Made by a program: the position numbers and the translations under genes
Shown here: positions 53,000 through 61,894 of the stretch, in pieces
How positions within the stretch are numbered: the first letter of the stretch is position 1
How the letters are laid out: every line of letters starts with the position of its first letter
Assembly (NCBI GenBank): GCA_038521825.1
Contig: JBCBKL010000002.1
Coordinates: 248,001-312,000 of the forward strand
Direction: 5' to 3'
Source: JBCBKL01 sp038521825
GTDB taxonomy: Bacteria; Pseudomonadota; Alphaproteobacteria; Rhodobacterales; Rhodobacteraceae
DNA: 64,000 nt
The notes under the pieces: model-generated
The model's database searches: none
Told to the model about the DNA's origin: nothing
What the model saw: the letters and a program-made list of their open reading frames with translations, nothing else

Positions 53000-53027
53000 G
53001 TCCGAAGCTGACATTCGAGCTTCGGAC
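53000..53027. repeat. 10-bp inverted repeat after the dihaem protein gene
   Basis: GTCCGAAGCT (53000-53009) and AGCTTCGGAC (53018-53027) pair perfectly around an 8-base loop, 24 bases past the dihaem gene stop. No T-run follows. The core GTCCGAAGC also occurs near 46,847 inside a tandem TCCGAAGCGG duplication. A T-less terminator or an intergenic repeat relic are both possible. The rest of the 272-base gap holds no supported gene. Confidence 0.6.
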
Positions 53028-53247
53028 ATCGGCGCGGAACAAAGGCCGCCGCGCCACCGCCAGACCGCCCCCCGGGCCAGCGATTGACTTCAGTTGGGGC
53101 AAAGCTCTGATCCTGCGCGGCAGTCGCTGAGATAAACCGGCATAGATCCAATATCGGTCGCCACCCCGCGGCATGGCAACGGCGCGGCTTATCTCCCAGC
53201 AGGTCCAATGTCCGTGCCGAACCTTTTCGAGCCAAACGAAGCGCGCT

Positions 53248-54513
53248 CTAGGTCAATGCCCGCCAACCGATGTCGCTGCGATAGAACCCCTCGGGCCAGT
53301 CGATCCCTTCGACCATGGCATAGGCCTGCTGCGCAGCCTCCGCCAGCGTGTCGCCCCGGGCGGTGACGTTCAAAACCCGGCCGCCATTCGCGATGATCTT
53401 ACCCGATTTCTCCGCCGTGCCTGCGTGAAACACCATGTGGCTGCTGTCGGCGGACAGGGCGTCAAGACCACCGATGACCGACCCTTTGGCATAAGTGCCG
53501 GGATAGCCATCTGCCGCCATTACCACGGTCAGCGCGTGATCATCGGCCCAGTTGACCTGCGCTTCAGCCAGTCGACCCTCGGCAGCAGCCTGCATCAGGT
53601 CAAAGGCCTGCGCGCCAAGACGCATCATCAGGACCTGGCATTCCGGATCGCCAAAGCGGGCATTGTATTCGACAAGGCGGGGCGCGCCGTCCTTGATCAT
53701 GAGACCGGCGTAAAGGACGCCCTGATAGGGCATGCCCCGCGCGGCCATCTCTGCCATGGTCGGACGAATGATCTCGTCGAGCGCCCGCTGGGCAACGGGA
53801 TCTGTCATCACCGGGGCGGGAGAATAGGCACCCATGCCGCCAGTATTGGGGCCGGTGTCGCCTTCGCCGACGCGCTTGTGATCCTGCGCAGTACCGATGG
53901 GCAAGACGTCCGCGCCGTCGCAGAGCACAAAGAATGAAGCCTCTTCGCCCTCCATGAACTCCTCAATGACCACCTCGGCGCCTGCGCCGCCGAAGACGCC
54001 ACCGAACATGTCGTCAACGGCGGCCTCGGCGTCGGCCAGTGTTTCGGCAATTATGACACCCTTACCGGCCGCAAGGCCGTCGGCCTTGACGACGATGGGG
54101 GCGGTTTGGGTCTGCAGGTAGGCCTTGGCAGCCGCCGCATCCGAAAAATGCGCATAGGCCGCGGTTGGCGCCCCCGACGCATCGCAAACAGCCTTGGTAA
54201 AGGCTTTCGAGGCCTCCAGTTGGGCCGCATCGCGCGACGGGCCGAAAACCAGAACGCCCGCGTCCCGCAACCGGTCGGCAACGCCCGCGGCCAGTGGGGC
54301 TTCGGGGCCGATGATGACAAAGTCGATAGCCTCTTCCTCGGCAAAGGTGACGACGGCGCCGCCATCCTCGATGTCGAGGGTCGCGCATTCGGCGATCTGC
54401 GCGATCCCGGCATTGCCCGGGGCCACGATCAACCGGTCACATTTGGGGTTCTGCAGGATGGCCCAGGTAAGCGCATGTTCGCGGCCACCGCCACCGAGGA
54501 TGAGGATATTCAT
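53248..54513 (-). CDS. purD: Phosphoribosylamine-glycine ligase
   Basis: A 421-residue ATP-grasp ligase, second step of purine synthesis. NILILGGGGREHAL at the start, FVIIGPEAPLAAG, VVKADGLAAGKGV, EEFMEGEEAS, GMGAYSPAP and ARFGDPECQVLM are all present. The ATG at 54513 gives the standard N-terminus. It is divergent from xseA across 67 bases. Confidence 0.97.
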   Translation of the reverse strand: MNILILGGGGREHALTWAILQNPKCDRLIVAPGNAGIAQIAECATLDIEDGGAVVTFAEEEAIDFVIIGPEAPLAAGVADRLRDAGVLVFGPSRDAAQLEASKAFTKAVCDASGAPTAAYAHFSDAAAAKAYLQTQTAPIVVKADGLAAGKGVIIAETLADAEAAVDDMFGGVFGGAGAEVVIEEFMEGEEASFFVLCDGADVLPIGTAQDHKRVGEGDTGPNTGGMGAYSPAPVMTDPVAQRALDEIIRPTMAEMAARGMPYQGVLYAGLMIKDGAPRLVEYNARFGDPECQVLMMRLGAQAFDLMQAAAEGRLAEAQVNWADDHALTVVMAADGYPGTYAKGSVIGGLDALSADSSHMVFHAGTAEKSGKIIANGGRVLNVTARGDTLAEAAQQAYAMVEGIDWPEGFYRSDIGWRALT

Positions 54514-54580
54514 GGCTGCTCCCTTGGCCTTGTTCGCGCGGCGTTCTACGGTGCGAGCAGGCAAGAAACAAGGAAGCAGC

Positions 54581-56053
54581 ATGGATCTGATCGACGACGC
54601 CCCCGATGGCCTGAACGCACCGGAGTTTTCGGTGACCGAAATCTCGGGCGCGATCAAGCGCGTGATCGAGGGCGAGTTCAGTCATGTGCGGATCCGGGGT
54701 GAAGTCGGACGAGTGTCGCGGCCGCGCTCGGGGCATGTCTATCTTGATCTCAAGGATGACCGGTCGGTGATTTCCGGCGTCATCTGGAAAGGCGTCGCCG
54801 GGCGACTGGCCACGCAGCCCGAAGAGGGGATGGAGGTGGTGGCAACCGGCCGCATCACCACCTTTGGTGGCCAGTCGAAATACCAGATCGTGATCGAAGA
54901 GATCAAACCGGCGGGCATGGGCGCACTCATGGCGCTGCTGGAAAAGCGCAAGGCCCAGTTGCAGGCGGAAGGGTTGTTTGATCCGGCCCGGAAAAAACCC
55001 CTCCCCTATCTGCCGGAAGTGATCGGGGTCGTGACCTCGCCATCCGGCGCGGTGATCCGCGACATCCTGCACCGGCTGCGGGATCGGTTTCCGCGCAAGG
55101 TTCTGGTCTGGCCAGTTGCAGTGCAGGGTGAGCGCTGCGCGCCCGAAGTTGCCGCTGCAATCAATGGGTTCAACGCGCTGATGCCGGGTGGTGCCTTGCC
55201 CCGACCCGATCTGCTGATCGTGGCGCGCGGGGGCGGATCGGTCGAAGATCTCTGGGGCTTCAACGAAGAGGCGGTGGCGCGGGCGGCCGCCGCGTCCGAA
55301 ATCCCCCTGATCTCCGCTGTGGGGCATGAAACAGACACGACGCTCATCGATTTTGTTGCTGATCAGCGCGCGCCCACTCCGACGGCAGCGGCGGAACTGG
55401 CGGTGCCCGTGCGGCACGAGCTCATGGCCTGGCTCGACGGACAGGGCGCGCGGATGAGTGCGGCGCTATCGCAGGGGCTGCAGCGGCGCGGTCAGCGGTT
55501 GGCCGATCTTGCGCGTGTTTTACCCCGACCCGAAACGCTGGTGGAAACCCCGCGCCAGCGGCTTGACGTTCTAGGCGACCGGCTGGGACCGGCGCTGATC
55601 GCTGGAGTGCAGCGGCGAAAAGTGACCCTTGCGGATACGGCGGGGCTCCTGCGGCCCTCACTGCTGCGCCGTGCGCTGAAGTCGGACAGGCAGCGGCTCA
55701 ACGGGCTGGTGGCCCGGTTCCAGCCTGCGATGCTGCAACGGGATATGGTCGACAAACGGCAAAGGCTGACGGAGCGGGCCGCTCGGCTCTCGGCCCTCGG
55801 CCGGCAACAGGTGGAAGCGCTGCGAACGCGGATCGAGGCGATGGACCGGCTGCGTGAGACGTTGAGCTATAAAGCGACGCTCGCCCGAGGCTATGCGGTG
55901 GTGCGCAGCGGAGCCGAGGTGGTGACCACAAAGGCCGCGGCTCAAAAGGCGAGTGCGCTCGAGATCGAATTCGTCGATGGCCGGTATCGTGTCGGCGGAT
56001 CGGCTAAGAAAAAAGGGCGCGATGCTGAACCGGAACAGGGCTCGCTCTTCTAG
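54581..56053 (+). CDS. xseA: Exodeoxyribonuclease VII large subunit
   Basis: A 490-residue nuclease subunit that degrades single-stranded DNA with XseB. The N-terminal OB fold is FSVTEISGAIKRVIEGEFSH. The catalytic core has PEVIGVVTSPSGAVIRDIL, DLLIVARGGGSVEDLWGFNE and SAVGHETDTTLIDFVAD, followed by a long Arg-rich coiled-coil and a C-terminal ATLARGYAVV domain. ATG at 54581 has AAGGA before it; the open frame upstream lies antisense to purD and is rejected. Confidence 0.96.
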   Translation: MDLIDDAPDGLNAPEFSVTEISGAIKRVIEGEFSHVRIRGEVGRVSRPRSGHVYLDLKDDRSVISGVIWKGVAGRLATQPEEGMEVVATGRITTFGGQSKYQIVIEEIKPAGMGALMALLEKRKAQLQAEGLFDPARKKPLPYLPEVIGVVTSPSGAVIRDILHRLRDRFPRKVLVWPVAVQGERCAPEVAAAINGFNALMPGGALPRPDLLIVARGGGSVEDLWGFNEEAVARAAAASEIPLISAVGHETDTTLIDFVADQRAPTPTAAAELAVPVRHELMAWLDGQGARMSAALSQGLQRRGQRLADLARVLPRPETLVETPRQRLDVLGDRLGPALIAGVQRRKVTLADTAGLLRPSLLRRALKSDRQRLNGLVARFQPAMLQRDMVDKRQRLTERAARLSALGRQQVEALRTRIEAMDRLRETLSYKATLARGYAVVRSGAEVVTTKAAAQKASALEIEFVDGRYRVGGSAKKKGRDAEPEQGSLF

Positions 56054-56490
56054 CCAGCGCCCGCCCCCTTTCGCCTTCGTTAACCTCGGGGCCCTAGAAC
56101 CCATCCCCGGTTAACCACCGCGCCCCTCAAGGCGCAAACCAAGGAAAACAGGTGTGAAGAGCGTGTCCATATGGGCGACACGCCTTGTCAGACACCCGCG
56201 CTGGAGCCTCGCAGCAGAGGCGATGATTGGGCCGGCATGAACCCCCCGGCACACCGCATTTCCGCCCCCATGGCGGGCCCGCCAGATCCTTGACGACAAC
56301 CGAAAACGGCCGAGCCGCTGCGGAAAGCACCCGCCAGCGGCCGGAGGGCGTTGCCCAATCTCACCCGACGAAAGGGGCTCTGTTGGAGCCTCCCTCCGGA
56401 GTATTTCCGGAACATGAAAGGCCGACCCGATCAAAGGACGGCCTGCTTCTTCTCGTCGATCAATACGCCGGGGGCAGAGCCCCCAATCGT
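56054..56490. other. Intergenic region with possible ssb terminator
   Basis: About 440 bases between the convergent ends of xseA and ssb. AGGCCG (56419-56424) and CGGCCT (56439-56444), reading on the minus strand into TTTC, may terminate ssb. Longer frames here are unbiased and lack domains. No RNA gene was recognised. Confidence 0.4.
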
Positions 56491-56973
56491 TCAGAACGGA
56501 ATTTCGTCGTCGAGGTCGCGCGATTGTGCAGGTGCGGTACTTCCGCTGTCGCCGCCGCGGTCGTCATAGCCCATCGAACCGCCGCCGCTGTCGCCGCCAA
56601 AGCTGCCACCACCGCCGCCGTCGCGACCGTCGAGCATCGTCAGCTCGGACTTGTAGGGGCGCAGCACCACTTCGGTCGAATAACGATCCTGCCCGGACTG
56701 GTCCTGCCACTTGCGGGTCTCTAGCTGGCCTTCGATATAGACCTTGGAGCCTTTGCGCAGATACTGCTCGGCCACGCGGGTCAGTGGTTCGGAAAAGATC
56801 GCGACCGAATGCCACTCGGTTCTTTCCTTCCGCTCGCCGGTGTTGCGGTCTTTCCAGGTCTCCGATGTTGCAATGCGTAGGTTGCAGACCTTGCCGCCGT
56901 TCTGGAACGTGCGCACTTCGGGGTCGCGCCCCAGATTGCCAATGAGAATGACCTTGTTGACCGAACCTGCCAT
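56491..56973 (-). CDS. ssb: Single-stranded DNA-binding protein
   Basis: A 160-residue SSB: OB fold from MAGSVNKVILIGNLGRDPEV to ~residue 115 (TEWHSVAIFSEPL, KVYIEGQLETRKW), a Gly/Ser-rich linker (GGGGGSFGGDSGGGSMG) and the acidic tip DLDDEIPF, which recruits repair and replication partners. It protects single-stranded DNA. It is divergent from the transglycosylase gene across 175 bases. Confidence 0.97.
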   Translation of the reverse strand: MAGSVNKVILIGNLGRDPEVRTFQNGGKVCNLRIATSETWKDRNTGERKERTEWHSVAIFSEPLTRVAEQYLRKGSKVYIEGQLETRKWQDQSGQDRYSTEVVLRPYKSELTMLDGRDGGGGGSFGGDSGGGSMGYDDRGGDSGSTAPAQSRDLDDEIPF

Positions 56974-57148
56974 GATTTTCCCCCGATTTGTTGGTTTTGC
57001 TTTGCGAATCCGTCAGCGCTGATGTGGCACGATATACGCACCATGGTTATCTTTAAACATGGTTAAGGACTGCAAAGACTGGTCTGGCGAGGAAAATTGC
57101 CTATAGTTCCGCGCGACGAGGGACGGCTAGGGTACAGGACAGCGGAAC

Positions 57149-57733
57149 ATGGGCAGGTTGATCGTGGCCTTGGTGATCTTTGCGCTGTCCGCGCCGCTGG
57201 CACTCGCCGATGTTTTCTCGAGCCGCAACCGCGCCAACCTGTTTCGGTCCCAGACCAACATCCTCGACAATCGCGCGGCCTCGCAATACCGCAACTCTGT
57301 CCGCCTGACGCCGGCCCCGGTTCGGACGCCCACGAAATGGGACAACGGGCTGACCTATGACGGTCGCTATAAGGGCCAGTACCTCGGTATGGCACGCAAG
57401 GCCGCCCGGCGGCATGGCGTCCCCGAAGAGCTGTTCTTGCGTCTCGTCCAGCAGGAATCGAACTGGAACCCAAAGGCCCGCTCGCACAAGGGCGCCATCG
57501 GTCTGGCCCAGCTGATGCCCGCAACGGCGCGCAGCCTGCGCGTCGACCCTCATGATCCTTACCAGAACCTTGACGGTGGCGCGCGCTACCTGCGCGAACA
57601 GCACCGTGAATTCGGGTCATGGCGGCTTGCCCTTGCGGCCTATAATGCCGGCCCCGGTGCAGTCAAAAAGCACGGTGGTGTGCCACCTTATCGCGAAACC
57701 CGCAACTACGTCAAAAAGATCTGGGGGCGCTAG
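57149..57733 (+). CDS. Lytic transglycosylase (SLT domain), exported
   Basis: A 194-residue peptidoglycan lytic transglycosylase with a cleavable signal (MGRLIVALVIFALSAPLALA). The SLT domain starts near residue 80: VQQESNWNPKA with catalytic Glu103, GAIGLAQLMPATA, NLDGGARYL and LALAAYNAGPGAV. It cleaves glycan strands in the periplasm. Its last 23 bases overlap the end of the convergent Crp/Fnr-type gene. Confidence 0.9.
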   Translation: MGRLIVALVIFALSAPLALADVFSSRNRANLFRSQTNILDNRAASQYRNSVRLTPAPVRTPTKWDNGLTYDGRYKGQYLGMARKAARRHGVPEELFLRLVQQESNWNPKARSHKGAIGLAQLMPATARSLRVDPHDPYQNLDGGARYLREQHREFGSWRLALAAYNAGPGAVKKHGGVPPYRETRNYVKKIWGR

Positions 57734-58313
57734 AGCTCTCACCCACACTGGTGTAGCGGCCCCGCCCGGTCTTGCGTGCGCGACCCGATCGCACCAGAAC
57801 CGAAAGTGCCCGGTAGGTGGCTTCCCGCGTCAATCCGATCATTTCGGCAAACCGTGTTATTGACCCGTCGAGCCAGCCGTCGGCAAGCGCGGCCTCGATC
57901 CGGTCCTGTGCGCTGCGGATCGACAGGATCTCGATCTGGCGGCGGTGCTGCTGTACCTGACCCGCCAGCCTTGCCATGAGGGCCTGACCGAAATCGGAAT
58001 CCTGCGCCATCCGGTCCAATATTGCGGCTCGGCTCAGCCAAACGGCCTCAGTCTTTTCGAGCGCGACGCAGTCGCAGTGATAGCTGTCCGAGAACAGCGA
58101 AGCCTCAGCTATTGTCCCGCCCTTACGCGCCGTATGCAACGGGACGGCAATTCCCGAGACCGTGTGCCGGACCAGTCGCACGCTGCCCGAGCGTACCCAG
58201 AAGATGCCGGTGCTGGTGTCATCCTGCCGGAATAGCGCAGCATCCTGCGCCAGTGTCATGATACGCTGGGCAGCGGCAGGCAGGCGATCGAAGGGGATCG
58301 GCAAGACAATCAT
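57711..58313 (-). CDS. Crp/Fnr-family regulator without Fe-S cluster
   Basis: A 200-residue regulator with a cyclic-nucleotide-type beta-roll (FWVRSGSVRLVRHTVSG) and a C-terminal winged helix (ITRFAEMIGLTREATYRALS). The N-terminal Cys cluster of FNR is missing, so it does not sense oxygen in the FNR way. A YHCDCVA segment (~80-86) places two Cys in the sensor domain and could bind metal. It diverges from the copper genes and has an FNR-like palindrome directly before its ATG, suggesting autoregulation. Confidence 0.85.
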   Translation of the reverse strand: MIVLPIPFDRLPAAAQRIMTLAQDAALFRQDDTSTGIFWVRSGSVRLVRHTVSGIAVPLHTARKGGTIAEASLFSDSYHCDCVALEKTEAVWLSRAAILDRMAQDSDFGQALMARLAGQVQQHRRQIEILSIRSAQDRIEAALADGWLDGSITRFAEMIGLTREATYRALSVLVRSGRARKTGRGRYTSVGESSSAPRSF

Positions 58314-58327
58314 ATGATCCTGATCAT
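58314..58327. promoter_or_regulatory. FNR/Crp-type palindrome between regulator and copper genes
   Basis: ATGATCCTGATCAT, a perfect 14-base palindrome with the TGAT-N4-ATCA core of FNR/Crp sites. It abuts the regulator ATG (58313), covering its ribosome-binding site, and lies 50 bases before the His-rich gene, upstream of a TTGACG hexamer (58336-58341). It is suited to activation on one side and autorepression on the other. Confidence 0.55.
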
Positions 58328-58377
58328 AAGTTGTCTTGACGCTCCGTGCTAGGCGTTTGGACAACAGGAGGTCTCAG

Positions 58378-58911
58378 ATGAAGTACATTTTTCCCGCCAT
58401 CCTCGCTGCAGCAGGGTGCAGTGTCGTTCCGTCCACCACGACCGCTCAGCACACCACCCATTCCGGTCACGATCACGGGCAGGCCATCACCCTCCCAACC
58501 GAGCCCGGGCAGGATACGTTCGCTGCTCTGACCGAAATCGTGACCATGCTGCGGGCCGATCCGTCGACCGATTGGAGCAATGTCGATATCGCGGCTCTGC
58601 ACCGCCACCTCATCGATATGGATGACCTGATGCAATTGACCGATGTCGAGCAAACGGCGATCGATGGCGGCCTGCAAATCTCTTTGCCCGCCGAAGGTAC
58701 GGCGCTGCGGATGGTTCCGGCGCATGCGCCTGTTCTTGAGGCAGAAACGGGCTGGACCTCGATCGCAGAGCAGCGCGATGATCGTCTGATCTGGCGCATT
58801 ACCGGTGACGCGGCGCAGATCCGGGCGCTTGGGTTCTATGGGCTGATGGCAACAGGCGACCATCACCGTCCGCACCACCTTGGCATTGCGCGGGGAAAGT
58901 CGGTCCACTGA
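58378..58911 (+). CDS. Exported His-rich protein of the copper module
   Basis: A 177-residue protein with an N-terminal export signal (MKYIFPAILAAAGCS, a possible lipobox at AAGC) and His clusters at both ends: HTTHSGHDHG (~25-34) and DHHRPHHLG near the C-terminus. AGGAGG precedes the ATG. I do not recognise a named family. The His-rich ends and the position between the Crp/Fnr palindrome and copA suggest periplasmic copper binding, which is inferred. Confidence 0.7.
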   Translation: MKYIFPAILAAAGCSVVPSTTTAQHTTHSGHDHGQAITLPTEPGQDTFAALTEIVTMLRADPSTDWSNVDIAALHRHLIDMDDLMQLTDVEQTAIDGGLQISLPAEGTALRMVPAHAPVLEAETGWTSIAEQRDDRLIWRITGDAAQIRALGFYGLMATGDHHRPHHLGIARGKSVH

Positions 58912-58922
58912 ATTTGGGCCTC

Positions 58923-58955
58923 TTGACATTCCAGTGGCTGGAACCCCCATCTGAT
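58923..58955 (+). promoter_or_regulatory. CueR-type operator/promoter of copA
   Basis: A TTGACA -35 (58923-58928) is followed at once by the dyad TTCCAGTGGCTGGAA (58929-58943) and then a weak -10, CATCTG (58948-58953) at 19-base spacing. An overlong spacer filled by a GGAA-type dyad is the hallmark of MerR/CueR promoters. AGGAGG and the copA ATG follow. Confidence 0.75.
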
Positions 58956-58983
58956 GGGCACACCCGCCACAGGAGGCCCTTGG

Positions 58984-61491
58984 ATGCAACCCGACACGTC
59001 GCTGACCCTCAGGATCGAAGGGATGAGCTGCGCCTCCTGTCTGGGCCGGGTCGAGACCGCGTTACGTGCGGTGCCCGGTGTGAGCGACGCGACCGTGAAC
59101 CTGGCTGCCGAGGCGGTCCAGGTCACCGTTTCGGATAGGCACGTGCTGGTAGCGGCCGACGCCGCCTTGCAGGCTGCAGGGTATCCGGCCCGTCACGAGA
59201 CGCTGCGACTGGCGATTGAAAACATGACCTGTGCATCTTGTGTCAGGCGGGTCGAACGGGCGTTGGCCTCTGTCCCGGGCGTCGTTGACGTCGCGGTCAA
59301 CCTTGCCAAAGAAGAGGCGGTTGTGACGATCTTCGAAGGGGCGTTGCCGGTCACGTCCTTGACCGCAGCCGCATCTGCCGCCGGGTACCCGGCACGTCCG
59401 GTTTCGGATACCGTCGATACCAAGGCCGAGGACCGCAAGGAGGCCGAACGGCGGCATCTGCAGCGCATGACGCTGCTGGCCGCGGCCCTGACCATCCCGG
59501 TTTTTGTTCTGGAAATGGGCGCGCATCTTGTGCCGACCTTTCATCACTGGCTGAACCGGACGATCGGGATCGAGATCAGCTGGACGATCCAGTTCGTCTT
59601 GACGACCGCCGTTCTTGCCTGGCCCGGCCGTCAGTTCTTTGCCAAGGGGCTTCCGGCCCTCTTTCGTGGCGCGCCAGACATGAATGCGCTGGTGGCGTTA
59701 GGAACCAGCGCAGCCTGGGCCTTTTCGGTCATCGCACTGTTTGCACCCCGGCTGCTGCCCGAGGGCAGCCGCGCGGTCTATTTCGAAGCGGCGGCGGTCA
59801 TCGTGACGCTCATCCTGCTGGGCCGGTTTCTTGAGGCCCGGGCCAAGGGCCGGACGGGTGCTGCGATCCGTGCGCTTATCGGTCTGAGGCCCAAGACGGC
59901 GCGGGTGGAGCGCGATGGCGCGGATAACGACGTGCCGGTCGAGTCGATCGTGCTCGGCGATGTCATCCACGTGCGGCCGGGAGAAAAGATCGCGGTAGAC
60001 GGGACCGTGACGCAGGGCCAGTCGTATGTCGACGAAAGCATGATCACCGGTGAACCTGTTCCGGTTCTCAAGGCTATCGGCGATGATGTCGTCGCGGGGA
60101 CGGTCAACGGAACTGGAGCCTTCCGCTTTGAGGCCACAAAGATCGGAGAAGACACGATGCTGGCCCAGATCATCCGCATGGTCGAGGCCGCCCAAGGGGC
60201 CAAACTGCCCATTCAGGATTTGGTCAATCGCATCACGCTTTGGTTCGTGCCCGCCGTCATCGCCATCGCCGTTCTGACCATTGTTGTATGGCTGACTTTT
60301 GGCCCCGATCCGGCGCTCAGCCACGCATTGGTGGCAGGCGTCGCCGTGCTGATTATCGCGTGCCCCTGCGCCATGGGCCTTGCCACGCCGACCTCCATCA
60401 TGGTGGGGACGGGAAGGGCGGCAGAGCTGGGGGTGCTCTTTCGGCAGGGCGATGCGCTCCAATCCTTGCACGAAGTGGACGTTATTGCCTTCGACAAGAC
60501 CGGCACATTGACGGAAGGACGCCCCGCGCTGACCAATCTGACCCTCGCCCCCGGTTTTGACGAGGCCGAGGTGCTGCGCCTTGTCGCGTCGGTTGAGGCG
60601 CAATCGGAGCATCCCATTGCCCAGGCCATCGTCGCCCATGCCAAGGGCAGGGGGCTGGATCTGTCAGCCGTCGACGATTTCGGAGCCGATCCCGGCTTTG
60701 GCGTTCACGCCCAGATCGATGGGCGACATGTCACGGTCGGCGCTGACCGCATGATGACCCGGGACGGGCTTTCGCTTGGTGATCTCGAAGCGACCGCGCG
60801 TGACATTGGTGCCGCGGGCAAGACGCCGCTATATGCCGCCATCGATGGGCGGGTCGCGGCGGTGATCGGCGTGGCGGATCCGATCAAATCCGGATCGTGG
60901 GATGCGATCGTCGCCCTGCATGACCTTGGTCTGCGGGTGGCGATGATCACGGGCGACAATCAGAAGACTGCCGATGCCATCGCGGCAGAGCTGGGGATCG
61001 ACACGGTGGTCGCCGAGGTTCTGCCGGAGGGCAAGGTCGCCGCGATCGACCGGCTGCGGCAATCGGGGCGGCTGGCCTTTGTGGGTGACGGTATCAACGA
61101 CGCGCCGGCGCTGGCCCAGGCCGATATCGGCATCGCCATCGGAACCGGAACCGACGTGGCCATCGAGGCCGCTGACGTGGTGCTGATATCCGGCGATATC
61201 GGCGGCGTGGTCAACGCGATCTCGGTCAGCCACGAAACGATGCGGAACATCCGCCAGAACCTCTTTTGGGCCTTTGGCTACAACACGCTGCTCATCCCGG
61301 TCGCAGCCGGGCTGTTCTATCCGCTCTTCGGTTTGCTTCTGTCGCCGGTGCTGGCGGCCGCTGCGATGGCGCTGTCGAGTGTGTTTGTCCTGTCGAATGC
61401 CTTGCGTCTGCGCTGGATCGCACCGGTAACCCGGCATGGATCCGAGACGGGCGGGCGCACCCCGAAACTACAAACCGCTCCGGCGGAATAG
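58984..61491 (+). CDS. copA: Copper-exporting P-type ATPase
   Basis: An 835-residue P1B-1 ATPase pumping Cu(I) out of the cytoplasm. Two N-terminal metal-binding domains carry GMSCASC (~13-19) and NMTCASC (~80-86). There are eight spans; the transport motif CPC is at 460-462, DKTGT with phosphorylated D504, SEHPIA in the nucleotide domain and GDGINDAPAL in the hinge. ATG 58984 is chosen for AGGAGG seven bases before it; an ATG ten codons upstream lies within the operator. It is followed after nine bases by its regulator cueR. Confidence 0.95.
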   Translation: MQPDTSLTLRIEGMSCASCLGRVETALRAVPGVSDATVNLAAEAVQVTVSDRHVLVAADAALQAAGYPARHETLRLAIENMTCASCVRRVERALASVPGVVDVAVNLAKEEAVVTIFEGALPVTSLTAAASAAGYPARPVSDTVDTKAEDRKEAERRHLQRMTLLAAALTIPVFVLEMGAHLVPTFHHWLNRTIGIEISWTIQFVLTTAVLAWPGRQFFAKGLPALFRGAPDMNALVALGTSAAWAFSVIALFAPRLLPEGSRAVYFEAAAVIVTLILLGRFLEARAKGRTGAAIRALIGLRPKTARVERDGADNDVPVESIVLGDVIHVRPGEKIAVDGTVTQGQSYVDESMITGEPVPVLKAIGDDVVAGTVNGTGAFRFEATKIGEDTMLAQIIRMVEAAQGAKLPIQDLVNRITLWFVPAVIAIAVLTIVVWLTFGPDPALSHALVAGVAVLIIACPCAMGLATPTSIMVGTGRAAELGVLFRQGDALQSLHEVDVIAFDKTGTLTEGRPALTNLTLAPGFDEAEVLRLVASVEAQSEHPIAQAIVAHAKGRGLDLSAVDDFGADPGFGVHAQIDGRHVTVGADRMMTRDGLSLGDLEATARDIGAAGKTPLYAAIDGRVAAVIGVADPIKSGSWDAIVALHDLGLRVAMITGDNQKTADAIAAELGIDTVVAEVLPEGKVAAIDRLRQSGRLAFVGDGINDAPALAQADIGIAIGTGTDVAIEAADVVLISGDIGGVVNAISVSHETMRNIRQNLFWAFGYNTLLIPVAAGLFYPLFGLLLSPVLAAAAMALSSVFVLSNALRLRWIAPVTRHGSETGGRTPKLQTAPAE

Positions 61492-61500
61492 GAGAATGTC

Positions 61501-61890
61501 ATGAACATCGGAGAGGTTGCCGAACGCGCGGGCCTGCCGCCCAAGACGATCCGGTATTACGAGGATATCGGCCTGGTGAAACCGCTTCGGGACACCAACG
61601 GCTATCGGGCCTTTCGCGAATCGGACATGCACAAGCTCGCCTTTCTGGGTCGCGCGCGGGCCTTGGGGTTTTCCATCGAGGATTGCCGCAACCTTCTGGC
61701 GCTTTGGGAGGATCAGCACAGGGCAAGCGCCGATGTGCGTACCATCGCCAAGGATCATCTGGCCCAGATCGAGACCAAGATCGCCGATCTGCAGGCAATG
61801 CGCGATACGCTGTCCGATCTGGTGCAAGCCTGCGCGGGTGACGACCGGCCCGACTGCCCGATCCTGAAGACGCTGGAAAACTCGGCCTGA
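61501..61890 (+). CDS. cueR: Copper-responsive MerR-family regulator CueR
   Basis: A 129-residue MerR protein: winged helix MNIGEVAERAGLPPKTIRYYE, dimer helix, and the copper loop CAGDDRPDCP with Cys111 and Cys119, the C-x7-C spacing of E. coli CueR Cys112/Cys120. It should activate copA through the dyad at 58,929 when Cu(I) binds. Co-transcription with copA gives a self-reinforcing loop. Confidence 0.93.
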   Translation: MNIGEVAERAGLPPKTIRYYEDIGLVKPLRDTNGYRAFRESDMHKLAFLGRARALGFSIEDCRNLLALWEDQHRASADVRTIAKDHLAQIETKIADLQAMRDTLSDLVQACAGDDRPDCPILKTLENSA

Positions 61891-61894
61891 CGGC

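Noticed and set aside
52972..53235. 87-codon minus-strand frame after the dihaem gene
   Set aside because: Contains the 10-bp inverted repeat, overlaps the dihaem stop, and shows no recognisable family; a relic is possible but not supported.
54194..54580. Upstream extension of xseA
   Set aside because: Runs antisense to purD; the ATG at 54581 gives the conserved XseA N-terminus.
56227..56724. 165-codon plus-strand frame over the ssb 3' end
   Set aside because: Antisense to ssb, Ala-rich from the Gly linker codons, no function visible.
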